Assembly: GCA_003864535.1 (NCBI GenBank)
Contig: BHEQ01000023.1
Span: 1 to 14,101 of the forward strand
Direction of reading: 5' to 3'
Source: Gammaproteobacteria bacterium
GTDB lineage: Bacteria; Pseudomonadota; Gammaproteobacteria; Cardiobacteriales; Wohlfahrtiimonadaceae
Length of the DNA: 14,101 nt
Below are positions 1-7,551 of the stretch, in pieces. The translations under genes were made by a program, and so were the position numbers. Under the pieces are notes generated by a model, which was not told the origin of the DNA, ran no database searches, and saw only the letters and a list, made by a program, of their open reading frames with translations. The first letter of the stretch is position 1. Each line of letters opens with the position of its first letter.

Positions 1-332
1 ATTTAGGTTTTATGTACCTAAATGGATTTGGGGTTGAAGAAGATTCAATCTTAGCGTTTAAATGGTATCAGCTTGCTGCAAGTAGAGGTCATTCATCTGC
101 ACAGTTTGATTTAGGATGGATGTATGCCAATGGTGATGGTGTGCCTGTTAATATCGTTCTTTCTTATGTTTTATACAGCCTATCTGCGGCACAAGGTAAA
201 AAGATAGCTTTAGAAAACCGAGATAAATTAGAATCTAGTTTGACTCCAGCGCAACATAAAGAGGCACAAGAAATCATCAAGACATGGAAAATTGGCACGC
301 CTTTTCCAACCACAACTAAAACGGAAGATTAA
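1..332 (+). CDS. Sel1-repeat (TPR-like) protein, 3' part only
   Basis: The frame is open to the left edge, and the codons before the ATG at 12 already belong to a Sel1 repeat (LGFMYLNGFGV), so this is the C-terminal end of a longer gene. Two Sel1-like repeats are visible. The first is an L-x-x-MY-x-x-G-x-GV core followed by AFKWYQLAASRG. The second is DLGWMYANGDGV followed by YSLSAAQG. The tail RDKLESSLTPAQHKEAQEI is the charged helix that usually closes such proteins. Sel1 repeats are alpha-alpha solenoids that mediate protein contacts; no partner or pathway can be read here. A signal peptide, if any, lies outside the window. The stop is 9 nt before mnmA, so the two are probably co-transcribed. 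The family is sure; the function is unknown. Confidence 0.8.
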   Translation, partial: LGFMYLNGFGVEEDSILAFKWYQLAASRGHSSAQFDLGWMYANGDGVPVNIVLSYVLYSLSAAQGKKIALENRDKLESSLTPAQHKEAQEIIKTWKIGTPFPTTTKTED

Positions 333-341
333 AGAACACTT

Positions 342-1490
342 ATGATTAAGAATACTCTCCAAACAGCAACTCCAGATTGGCACAGCAAGGTATGCGGTAA
401 ACGCGTAATTGTTGGTATGAGTGGTGGGGTTGATTCCTCGGTTGCAGCATATTTGCTTAAAAGTGCTGGAGCTGAGGTTCATGGCGTGTTTATGAAAAAC
501 TGGGAAGAAGAGTTTGATACTGGTTTTTGTACAAGCGCAGAAGACTTAAATGATGCTCAAAAAGTTGCGGATACTTTAGGTATTTATCTACATAAAGTTA
601 ATTTTGCCAAAGATTATAAAGAGCGTGTTTTTAGCTATTTTTTAGATACCCTCAAAGCTGGACTTACGCCTAATCCTGATGTTTTATGTAATAAAGAGAT
701 AAAATTTAAAGCATTTTTAGATCACGCGCATCAATTAGGCGCAGATTTTATTGCAACAGGGCATTATGCAAGAACGCGTACTCTTGATGGGCAAACTCAA
801 TTACTAAAAGGTCTTGATAATAATAAAGATCAAAGTTACTTCTTACATTTGCTGAATCAAAATCAATTAAGCCAGACTATTTTCCCTATTGGTGAACTTG
901 AAAAAAGTGCGGTTCGTGCAATTGCGCTGCGTGAGAAATTAATAACTTTTGATAAAAAAGATTCTACAGGCATTTGTTTTATTGGCGAGCGTGATTTTAG
1001 TGAGTTTATCGGCAAGTATTTACCCTCTCAAAAAGGCGATATGATCACTCCAGAAGGTGAGATTATCGCGCAGCATAATGGACTTGCGTTTTATACAATT
1101 GGGCAGCGCAAGGGGCTTAAAATTGGCGGACGCAAAAACTCAGATGGCAAGCCGTGGTTTGTGGTCGATAAACTTATCCAAACTAATCAATTAGTGATTG
1201 CGCAAGGCGAACACAAGGCTATGTTTGGGCAAGCTTTAATTGCGCTTGATCCACATTGGATTGATCCAAACTGGATCGATTCTAATGGTGTGCCTAAAAA
1301 ATCTAAACTGCGCGCAAAAATACGTTATCGTCAGCAAGATCAATCGTGTACGATAATACCGCAATCAGACAATAGCTTATTAGTAAACTTTGATGAGCCG
1401 CAACGCGCGATAACCCCAGGTCAATCTATTGTATTTTATGATGATGATACTTGCCTTGGTGGCGCGTTTATAAGTATCAAGCTTAAATAA
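342..1490 (+). CDS. mnmA: tRNA-specific 2-thiouridylase MnmA
   Basis: MnmA is a cytoplasmic enzyme that activates U34 of tRNA-Lys, -Glu and -Gln with ATP and inserts sulfur delivered by the IscS/Tus relay, giving the s2U part of mnm5s2U. The 382-residue product has the PP-loop GMSGGVDSS at about 25-33, the FMKNW segment at 50-54, the nucleophile Cys116 in PDVLCNKEIKF, and the partner Cys212 in DSTGICFIGER. It also has the TIGQRKGL and PWFVVDK blocks and the C-terminal TPGQS beta-barrel motif. The E. coli enzyme has 368 residues; the extra length is an N-terminal extension of about 15 residues before KRVIVGMSGG. The ATG at 342 is the only good start before the PP-loop, but its Shine-Dalgarno is poor: the nearest GGAA is about 15 nt upstream, inside the preceding gene. 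This suggests translational coupling to the Sel1 gene. Confidence 0.97.
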   Translation: MIKNTLQTATPDWHSKVCGKRVIVGMSGGVDSSVAAYLLKSAGAEVHGVFMKNWEEEFDTGFCTSAEDLNDAQKVADTLGIYLHKVNFAKDYKERVFSYFLDTLKAGLTPNPDVLCNKEIKFKAFLDHAHQLGADFIATGHYARTRTLDGQTQLLKGLDNNKDQSYFLHLLNQNQLSQTIFPIGELEKSAVRAIALREKLITFDKKDSTGICFIGERDFSEFIGKYLPSQKGDMITPEGEIIAQHNGLAFYTIGQRKGLKIGGRKNSDGKPWFVVDKLIQTNQLVIAQGEHKAMFGQALIALDPHWIDPNWIDSNGVPKKSKLRAKIRYRQQDQSCTIIPQSDNSLLVNFDEPQRAITPGQSIVFYDDDTCLGGAFISIKLK

Positions 1491-1585
1491 AGTTACATAA
1501 ACTGCGTATTATTAAAATAAATAATTTATGATTTAAAATAATCCTGATACTATGCAAAAAATTTGTTGTGGTAGCAGTAATTTTT

Positions 1586-1625
1586 AAATAGCTATAGTTT
1601 TCAAAAATTATAGCTATTTTAATTA
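1586..1625 (+). terminator. Terminator-like hairpin after mnmA
   Basis: The arms 1586-1600 and 1605-1619 pair over about 15 bp (core AAATAGCTATA / TATAGCTATTT, plus one G.T and three T-A pairs) around a 4-nt loop. A short T-rich tail (TTTTAATTATT) follows. It begins 95 nt after the mnmA stop. The stem is AT-rich and the T-run short, so it is a moderate candidate for a Rho-independent terminator of the Sel1-mnmA unit. Confidence 0.45.
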
Positions 1626-1687
1626 TTATTAATTGATGCCATTTACTTACTTATGGCGCTTCTATAAATTAGATTTTTCAAAGCTTG

Positions 1688-1741
1688 CGATTTTGTTAAA
1701 AGATCAGTTTACATATGTAAATGATAATTTTAACAAGATCG
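1688..1741. repeat. Nested inverted repeat upstream of the APC importer
   Basis: The outer arms CGATTTTGTTAAAA (1688-1701) and TTTTAACAAGATCG (1728-1741) are complementary over 14 bp with a single T/G pair. The 26-nt space between them contains a perfect 14-bp palindrome, TTTACATATGTAAA (1708-1721). No T-run follows, so it is not a simple terminator. It ends 81 nt before the importer start, where an operator or an mRNA leader structure could act. Confidence 0.6.
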
Positions 1742-1822
1742 TATAACCCAGAAAAAGCAATTTATAAATGTGCCATTATATGATTTATTTATATTAATCC
1801 ATTTAGGAGAGTCTAAAAAATA

Positions 1823-3175
1823 ATGCAAAAAGAAACAGTTCGTATGAAAAGAGTCCTTGGCGTTCCCGCCCTAGTTTTTTTTGGTTTGGCATATATGGTG
1901 CCATTAGGAATATTTACAACTTACGGTGAGGTCACTTTTTTAAGTGAGGGGCATCTGCCTGTTGCGTATATTCTAACTTTATTAACGATGATATTTACCG
2001 CATATAGCTACTGCCAAATGACCCGTGAGCTCCCGCTATCAGGCTCAGCCTACTCATATGTACAAAAAACATTTGGAGGTAATTTAGGGTTTTTGGTAGG
2101 TTGGGCGCAACTGTTAGATTATCTTTTTTTGCCTATTTTAAACTATCTTGTTATCGGGATTTATCTGCATGAAGCTTTCCCGATGATTCCTATATCAATT
2201 TTTATACTAAGCTCTATTGCAATCGTCACCATACTCAATATATTAGGCATTAAATTGGTTAACTCCATGAATATGCTTATTGTAATACTCCAATTTGTCT
2301 TTATTGTTATTTTTTTATGCTTATGTATTTATGGGCAAAATGATTGGAGTATTGATACTTTATTGCAGCCGCTAGTGGTTGCAAGTGGGCAAATGTCGGG
2401 GCTACTTAGTGGGGCGGCTATTTTATGCTTAGCCTTTTTAGGGTTTGATGCAATCTCAACCCTTGCTGAGGAAACTAAAAACCCTAAACGTAGTCTCCCT
2501 CGTGCGATTATGATTACGGTATTAGTTGCTGGAGGTTTATTTATCATCATCGCCTATTTAGCCCATTTATCCTATCCTAATTGGCAGCAATTTACGGGCA
2601 ATAATATTGATACAGCAGGGCTTATTATTTTCAAAAAAGTCGGCGGCACTTTATTTGTCTCTCTATTTATCGCCGTTTATATTACGGGTGTATTTGCCTC
2701 TGCAATGACATCTCAAGCAAGTATTGTACGTATTTTCTTTGCGATGGGACGAGAAGGCGTGTTACCTAAATCTATCTTTTCTTATTTACATCCACAGTAT
2801 CGCACTCCTGTTTTATCGATTATTTTTGTTTCAATTGCCTCTTTAAGCGCGTTATTTATTTCATTATCTATGGTGGTATCGATGATTAGCTTTGGCGCAT
2901 TAACCGCGTTTACTTTTGTTAATCTATCTGTTATTAAGTATTTTATTATTAATCAAAAACAACGCTCAAGAGCCGCTTTATTGCGTTATTTAGTTATGCC
3001 TACAATTGGCGTGATTTTAACATTATGGTTATGGTCAAGCCTTCATCAAAGTGCATTATTGATTGGTCTATCTTGGCTTTTAATTGGTTTAGCTTATTTA
3101 CTTGTACTCACGCGTGGCTTTTCCTTAAAACCCCCCGCTATTTCTGATGCTGAAATGAGCTCGATTATTAACTAA
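1823..3175 (+). CDS. APC-family importer, PuuP/PlaP (putrescine)-like
   Basis: This is an inner-membrane amino acid-polyamine-organocation permease of 450 residues, a normal length, with about 12 hydrophobic segments. It resembles E. coli PuuP along its length: GLAYMVPLGIFTTYG (21-35), the GSAYSYVQK stretch (74-82), VGWAQLLDYLFLPILN (92-107), FLGFDAISTLAEET (205-218) and MGREGVLP followed by YRTP. PuuP and PlaP import putrescine by proton symport, and other members of this branch carry amino acids, so the substrate here is likely an amine or amino acid but not certain. The ATG at 1823 has AGGAGA 12 nt upstream. It is monocistronic by context, flanked by hairpins upstream and by the convergent regulator downstream. 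The putrescine-degradation genes (puuABCDR) are absent from the window, which argues against a full Puu pathway locus. Confidence 0.88.
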   Translation: MQKETVRMKRVLGVPALVFFGLAYMVPLGIFTTYGEVTFLSEGHLPVAYILTLLTMIFTAYSYCQMTRELPLSGSAYSYVQKTFGGNLGFLVGWAQLLDYLFLPILNYLVIGIYLHEAFPMIPISIFILSSIAIVTILNILGIKLVNSMNMLIVILQFVFIVIFLCLCIYGQNDWSIDTLLQPLVVASGQMSGLLSGAAILCLAFLGFDAISTLAEETKNPKRSLPRAIMITVLVAGGLFIIIAYLAHLSYPNWQQFTGNNIDTAGLIIFKKVGGTLFVSLFIAVYITGVFASAMTSQASIVRIFFAMGREGVLPKSIFSYLHPQYRTPVLSIIFVSIASLSALFISLSMVVSMISFGALTAFTFVNLSVIKYFIINQKQRSRAALLRYLVMPTIGVILTLWLWSSLHQSALLIGLSWLLIGLAYLLVLTRGFSLKPPAISDAEMSSIIN

Positions 3176-3248
3176 ATCAAGATTAGCTTAAAGCTAGCAC
3201 ATGGCAAAATTGGCAAAGATGCTACTGCGATGATGGCGTATGAAATTA

Positions 3249-4094
3249 TTATTTTAAAGATAAATAAAGCTGAATAATTGAATCGATCAATAAAAAAATA
3301 ATGCTGTCATAATTTAGTAAGCGTTGATTCATATCAATTTCATTGGTTTTGTTAAACATCACATTAATATTGTGTGGGGCAGCTTTACTTAAACTATTCG
3401 CCTGATTTGAGGTGATTGAGTAAATATCTAAAGCAAATGGTTCAGATAGTTTAACTTTTTTTATGACTGAATCTGTCTCGCCTGATTTTGAGATTAAGAT
3501 TAAAATATTTTGATCTTTAAGCCTATTTATTTCAGCTTCATGGCAGCTTAATAAGTCAAACATACATGCATTAATCCCAACTTTATTAAGCTTACTGATT
3601 AAATAATTTGCAACTAAGCCTGAAATGCCAGTGCCATGCACGAGTACTTTCGGATTGCTTTTTAGATTTTTCATCAAATGTAAAATAGTATTTTTATTTA
3701 TCTTAAGCGTTTGAGTTGCAAGATAATTAGCAAGCTTTAACCGATCATTAAGTGCATCAAAATGATCAAAAACCAAGCAAGGTTCAAGCGGTAGATGATT
3801 ATCTTTAGCTGTATTAATGGCAGTTATATTTGAAAAACCTAATGAAATTATAATATTAGCGACATAATCTTTTAAAGCATTAAAGCCTGATACGCCAATC
3901 TTATTGGCAAGGCGCATAATTGAAGATGTTGATATTTTAAGATAATTGGCACAGCGCCGAATTGAGAGTTCCTCAAGCTTATGATTAAGCGCATATTTGG
4001 TCAAATATTTAATAATGTTTAATGATCTCTCATCCAAAGGAGACGGATGTATTTGTGCAACATATTTTAGTACGTTTTGTTCAATCTGCTCCAT
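3249..4094 (-). CDS. MurR/RpiR-family transcriptional regulator (HTH + SIS)
   Basis: This is a 281-residue cytoplasmic DNA-binding regulator. The N-terminal HTH_6 domain spans about residues 20-85, with the helix-turn-helix near 48-75 (CANYLKISTSSIMRLANKIG). A SIS phosphosugar-binding domain follows at about 148-250: GTGISGLVANYL at 154-165, and ISKSGET at 201-207, the Ser/Thr-rich loop that holds phosphate in this family. Relatives sense phosphosugars such as ribose-5-P, MurNAc-6-P and GlcNAc-6-P, and they repress or activate neighbouring transport and catabolic genes. The start is firm: AAGGAG lies 6 nt before the ATG. It is divergent from the DppA-like gene, with palindromes in the shared region, and convergent with the APC importer. 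The likely targets are its own gene and the neighbouring transporters; the ligand is unknown. Confidence 0.9.
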   Translation of the reverse strand: MEQIEQNVLKYVAQIHPSPLDERSLNIIKYLTKYALNHKLEELSIRRCANYLKISTSSIMRLANKIGVSGFNALKDYVANIIISLGFSNITAINTAKDNHLPLEPCLVFDHFDALNDRLKLANYLATQTLKINKNTILHLMKNLKSNPKVLVHGTGISGLVANYLISKLNKVGINACMFDLLSCHEAEINRLKDQNILILISKSGETDSVIKKVKLSEPFALDIYSITSNQANSLSKAAPHNINVMFNKTNEIDMNQRLLNYDSIIFLLIDSIIQLYLSLK

Positions 4095-4140
4095 GATTAA
4101 CTCCTTAAAAATAAGCTCAAACCTACATAATAAAGTCTAG

Positions 4141-4155
4141 CATCTTTTAAAGATG
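4141..4155. promoter_or_regulatory. Palindrome CATCTTTTAAAGATG, possible operator
   Basis: This is a perfect palindrome with 7-bp arms around a single T, 47 bp upstream of the regulator's start codon. RpiR-type regulators bind palindromes near their own genes, so an autoregulatory site is plausible. The assignment is inference from position and symmetry only. Confidence 0.35.
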
Positions 4156-4438
4156 AGAATTATGATCTTAGCGGCACATTTATGAATATCTTTTTTAAAC
4201 CCTATAAATAAGGCAGATTCTTACCGCTAAATTGATTTTTACATCTAAAATAAATGGCTCTCGTTCTAAAATACGGCATATATTGTATCTCGTTGAGCAG
4301 CCACTTAGGCAGCATTAACCTAGATATGCTCTTAAAAAGCTCCTTAGTTGTGATCAATATAAGCATACAACTATCAGGTACTAGATTAAATATATTTTAT
4401 TTCCTAGAATAAGTGCCTTATCTTGTTCATAATCTAGT

Positions 4439-4443
4439 GGAGG
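4439..4443 (+). promoter_or_regulatory. Shine-Dalgarno GGAGG fixing the start of the DppA-like gene
   Basis: GGAGG lies 5 nt before the ATG at 4449. An in-frame GTG at 4413 would add 12 residues ahead of the signal peptide, but that start has no comparable ribosome site. The ATG at 4449 is therefore preferred. Confidence 0.75.
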
Positions 4444-4448
4444 CTAAA

Positions 4449-6086
4449 ATGATTCCTATTTTAAAAAGAATGTTTGTAGTGAGTATATTATCAGGACTTA
4501 CGGGTTTATCGCCTATTTATGCAGCGATTAAAGATACACTTGTATATTGTGTTCCAGCCGCTCCTGAAGGTTTTGATGGTGCATTGTATGCAGGTGCGGA
4601 TACACATGATGCCTCTTCACGCACGATATTTAATCGCCTTATTTATGTTAATCCCAAAACTGGTAAAATTCTACCCGAGCTTGCCACGCACTGGATAATC
4701 TCTGAAGATGGCACTGAATATACCTTTTCCTTAGCAAAGAATATTTCATTTCATCAAAGTCTACATTTTAAAAGTGCTTTAGAAGCTCTTAATGAGCCAC
4801 AACGCCTCTTTAATGCAGATGATGTATTATTTACCTTTAATAGAATTTTAGATAAGGAGCATTTTTATCAAAAAGCACTACCACGGGCATATCCAGGTCT
4901 TGGTGGTACCGATTTTGAGAGCAATATTAAGTCGCTTGAAAAAATAGATGAGCATACAATCAAGTTCACTTTAAAAGATCTAAATAGCTCATTTTTATTT
5001 AACTTAGGCTTGGATTTTGTCTCAATTCAATCGGAACAATATGCGCGTGGCTTAGTTGCGCAGCATCAACCAGAAAAGATTAACCATTATCCAATTGGTA
5101 CAGGACCATTTATTTTTCAAACTTATCAAAAGGACGCAGTGATTCGTTATATTGCTAATCCCGACTATTTTAAAGGTGCACCAAAAATCAAGAATCTTAT
5201 TTTCTCGATTACGCCTAGTTCTATAGTTCGCGTCCAGAAAATATTAGCCAATGAATGTGACTTAATTAGTTACCCACCTCTAACGAGTATTGCGGAACTT
5301 AAGCAGGATAAAAACCTAGTTATTGATGATATTCCTGCACTTTCTTTAGGATATATGTACTTAAATACGGCAAATTTTGCGCCACTTACTGATCCACGTG
5401 TCCGTAATGCCTTAAGTTATGCGATAGATCGTAATACTATTGTTAAAGAAATTTTCTATGGCTCAGCAATTGCAGCAGGAAGTTTTGTACCTATTACCTC
5501 TCCATCTCACGATCCATCAATCAAACCGCGTGCTTTTGACTTAGATAAAGCACGCGCATTACTTAAAGAAGCTGGCTATGAAGATGGCTTTAATATGGAA
5601 GTATGGGCAATTCCTGTACAACGTGCAGCGCAACCTGATGGTAAGCGTTTAGCTGAAATACTTCAGCAAGACTGGGCTAAAATTGGCATAAAATCAACAA
5701 TTAGAACATCTGACTGGGCTGAATATTTAAAAACTGCACGTTCAGGTGAGTATAAAGGAGTAACGACAATGGGCGCGAGTGGTACTTTAGCACCTGATTC
5801 TTTTGTAACTTGGCTGCGCTGTGAAGCTGTAGGTAAAGCAAATTTTGCACAATGGTGTAATCCTGAGTTTGACGAACTTCTTCATCGTGCTAAAACAGCT
5901 AAAACAGAAGCTGAGCGTTTAGCCTTATACCAAGAAAGCCAAAGGTTTATAGATGCTCAAGCGCCAATTATTCCGCTAGCTTATCCAACTAATTATGTTG
6001 CCTATCATAAACGCGTCAAGAATTTTGAAATTCGTGCTGATGGCGCATTATTTTTTGATAATGTTGTTTTAGATGATGATCAGTAG
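4449..6086 (+). CDS. DppA-like periplasmic solute-binding protein (SBP family 5), orphan
   Basis: This is a periplasmic binding protein of 545 residues with a signal peptide (about 1-25: KR, hydrophobic core, SPIYA). It resembles E. coli DppA and HbpA throughout: LVYCVPAAPEGFD (31-43), FNADDVLFTFNR (121-132), YPIGTGPF (214-221), a DPRVRNALSYAIDRN segment (315-329) and ALLKEAGY (370-377). Cys34, Cys270, Cys458 and Cys470 sit where DppA has its two disulfides. DppA anchors the peptide alpha-amine with an Asp in TGDNGDPDNF; the matching segment here is SGTLAPDSF (444-452), with Thr446 at that place, so the ligand may not be an ordinary dipeptide. No dppBCDF permease or ATPase genes are adjacent, so it must use a distant or shared transporter. 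Alternatives are HbpA-type (heme or glutathione) or SapA-type roles. Confidence 0.88.
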   Translation: MIPILKRMFVVSILSGLTGLSPIYAAIKDTLVYCVPAAPEGFDGALYAGADTHDASSRTIFNRLIYVNPKTGKILPELATHWIISEDGTEYTFSLAKNISFHQSLHFKSALEALNEPQRLFNADDVLFTFNRILDKEHFYQKALPRAYPGLGGTDFESNIKSLEKIDEHTIKFTLKDLNSSFLFNLGLDFVSIQSEQYARGLVAQHQPEKINHYPIGTGPFIFQTYQKDAVIRYIANPDYFKGAPKIKNLIFSITPSSIVRVQKILANECDLISYPPLTSIAELKQDKNLVIDDIPALSLGYMYLNTANFAPLTDPRVRNALSYAIDRNTIVKEIFYGSAIAAGSFVPITSPSHDPSIKPRAFDLDKARALLKEAGYEDGFNMEVWAIPVQRAAQPDGKRLAEILQQDWAKIGIKSTIRTSDWAEYLKTARSGEYKGVTTMGASGTLAPDSFVTWLRCEAVGKANFAQWCNPEFDELLHRAKTAKTEAERLALYQESQRFIDAQAPIIPLAYPTNYVAYHKRVKNFEIRADGALFFDNVVLDDDQ

Positions 6087-6133
6087 CTTTACTATAATTT
6101 TCACGTATTATCTTATCTATCTGGAGTATAAAC

Positions 6134-6154
6134 TGCGATTTTAATAAAATCGCA
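6134..6154. repeat. Hairpin after the DppA-like gene
   Basis: The 9-bp arms TGCGATTTT (6134-6142) and AAAATCGCA (6146-6154) surround the 3-nt loop AAT. GGAG (6123-6126) and CTCC (6157-6160) could extend the stem across an internal loop. It lies 48 nt after the stop codon. No T-run follows on either strand, so it is more likely an mRNA 3' end stabiliser or weak terminator than a canonical one. Confidence 0.45.
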
Positions 6155-6335
6155 AGCTCCAATAAATCTAATTAAGAATCAAAGGTTTTATGATGGATTA
6201 TAAACTATTAAAAATACAGTCGTTTCCAATTCATTCGTGCCTGATTATGCGCGGTCATTGCCTAAAACTACAAATTAAAATTGGATGTGGATGAGATTAA
6301 ATTTAGTGCGAGATAGAAATCTTCTAAATTCCGCT

Positions 6336-7481
6336 TCACTCAACTTCTAATAAAAAAATTCCTTTAGGATCAATCACTAGATATACTTCTTGTTGATCTG
6401 CATTCGCATCTGCTTGAAAATCAGTCTGATTGACATTGAGCATAATGAGCTGTTTTTGCCATAAAAGTTCCAATTCCCAATGTGCGCCCATATAGATTGA
6501 TTTTTGGATGATACATTTTTGCGTAGCTTGATAATTATCTTGTGATTTGGTGCTTACTAATTTAAATGCTTCAGGACGGATTCCAATTAGATATGGATTA
6601 CGCCCTTGTTTTAAAATATATCGATGTTGAATATCATGCTCTTTTAAATAATTAGGATCTAAATCAATCAAATAACCATTGATATCTAGTTTGCAAGTTG
6701 TTGTATCATAATATCCTTGCATGATATTTGATTCACCCATAAAGTTTGCCATAAATAAAGAGTTTGGATAGCGATATAAAATACCTGCTGGTGCTTGTTG
6801 CATGATTTTGCCTGATTGCATCACCACAACCTCGTCTGATACCGCAAACGCTTCACTTTGATCATGAGTTACATAAATTGAAGTTATATTTAATTGCTTT
6901 TGCAAGGTACTAATTTTATCGCGCATACTGCGGCGTAAATTTGCATCTAAATTGCTTAAAGGCTCATCAAATAATAATACTTTAGGTTTTAAAATTAACG
7001 CTCGCGCTAAGGCAACACGTTGTTGCTGCCCACCTGATATTTGATCGACAAAACGCTCTGCAAAGCCATCTAAATCAACTAAAGTGAGTGCTTCTAAAAT
7101 ACGCTGGTGCCGCTCGTATTTATCAATCCCGAGCATTTTCAATCCATAACCAACATTCTCCCCTATCGACATATGCGGAAAGAGTGCATAAGATTGAAAC
7201 ACAATCCCGATATCGCGCTGCCAGATGGAAGTTTGAGTGACATCTTCTCCATCAATAAATACTTGCCCAGCTGTAGGTAATTCAAGACCTGCAACTAAGC
7301 GTAAAACTGTTGTTTTACCACAGCCAGATGGACCTAATAAAGTTACCATCGTCCCTTTTTTAATGCTCAGATTTAAATCATCAATCACCGTATGCGCACC
7401 AAAAGATTTGGTGATATTTTTTAGGACAACAAAGCCTGGATCTTTATTTTTATTTAGTTTTTTATCTTCTTGATTTAACAT
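6336..7481 (-). CDS. afuC: ABC importer ATPase AfuC
   Basis: This is the cytoplasmic ATPase subunit that powers the AfuABC importer. The 381-residue product carries all nucleotide-binding motifs: Walker A GPSGCGKTT (50-58), Q-loop Gln96 in FQSYALFPHMS, signature ISGGQQQR (148-155), Walker B VLLFDEP (168-174), D-loop SNLDA, and switch His206 in VTHDQSEA. A TOBE-type regulatory domain follows at about 290-380 (IGIRPEAF), as in the FbpC/PotA branch. It is the last gene of the afuA-afuB-afuC set, 70 nt after afuB, with its own AAGGA 9 nt before the ATG. The protein is about 30 residues longer than typical AfuC, mostly a polar N-terminal extension and a TOBE insertion. The gene converges on the DppA-like gene across 249 nt. 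Confidence 0.92.
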   Translation of the reverse strand: MLNQEDKKLNKNKDPGFVVLKNITKSFGAHTVIDDLNLSIKKGTMVTLLGPSGCGKTTVLRLVAGLELPTAGQVFIDGEDVTQTSIWQRDIGIVFQSYALFPHMSIGENVGYGLKMLGIDKYERHQRILEALTLVDLDGFAERFVDQISGGQQQRVALARALILKPKVLLFDEPLSNLDANLRRSMRDKISTLQKQLNITSIYVTHDQSEAFAVSDEVVVMQSGKIMQQAPAGILYRYPNSLFMANFMGESNIMQGYYDTTTCKLDINGYLIDLDPNYLKEHDIQHRYILKQGRNPYLIGIRPEAFKLVSTKSQDNYQATQKCIIQKSIYMGAHWELELLWQKQLIMLNVNQTDFQADANADQQEVYLVIDPKGIFLLEVE

Positions 7482-7551
7482 ACTATAAAATCCTTATTTT
7501 ATAATTTCAATGCTTTTGAGAGTTTATTATTAATATTTATAGATGTTCCAT

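Larger units (their letters stand above)
1491..1822. other. Gene-free region between mnmA and the APC importer
   Basis: This 332-nt AT-rich stretch holds no credible gene. It carries the terminator-like hairpin at 1586-1625 and a large nested inverted repeat at 1688-1741. The Shine-Dalgarno AGGAGA at 1805-1810 serves the importer. A promoter for the importer must lie here, but no convincing -35/-10 pair was seen; TATGAT (1779-1784) and TATATT (1790-1795) are possible -10 elements without good -35 partners. Confidence 0.6.
4095..4448. other. Divergent control region between the RpiR-type gene and the DppA-like gene
   Basis: This 354-nt stretch has no credible gene and must contain both promoters. 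Visible structure: a 15-bp palindrome at 4141-4155; 7-bp inverted copies TTAGCGG (4168-4174) and CCGCTAA (4224-4230); a two-part stem GAGCA/TGCTC with TAGG/CCTA (4295-4331); and an imperfect inverted repeat AGGTACT ... AGTGCCT (about 4377-4425) just before the DppA-like Shine-Dalgarno. No clear -35/-10 pair could be assigned. Confidence 0.55.

Noticed and set aside
1553..1588. 11-codon leader peptide (MQKICCGSSNF) before the hairpin at 1586, as an attenuator
   Set aside because: It has no Shine-Dalgarno, the hairpin is single with no alternative pairing visible, and it lies 230 nt before the next gene.
4413..4448. GTG start 12 codons upstream for the DppA-like protein
   Set aside because: It would put extra residues before a normal signal peptide and lacks a ribosome site, whereas ATG 4449 has GGAGG 5 nt upstream.
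7237..7473. Plus-strand frame opposite afuC
   Set aside because: It lies wholly antisense to the Walker A region of a well-supported ATPase gene and has no recognisable content.
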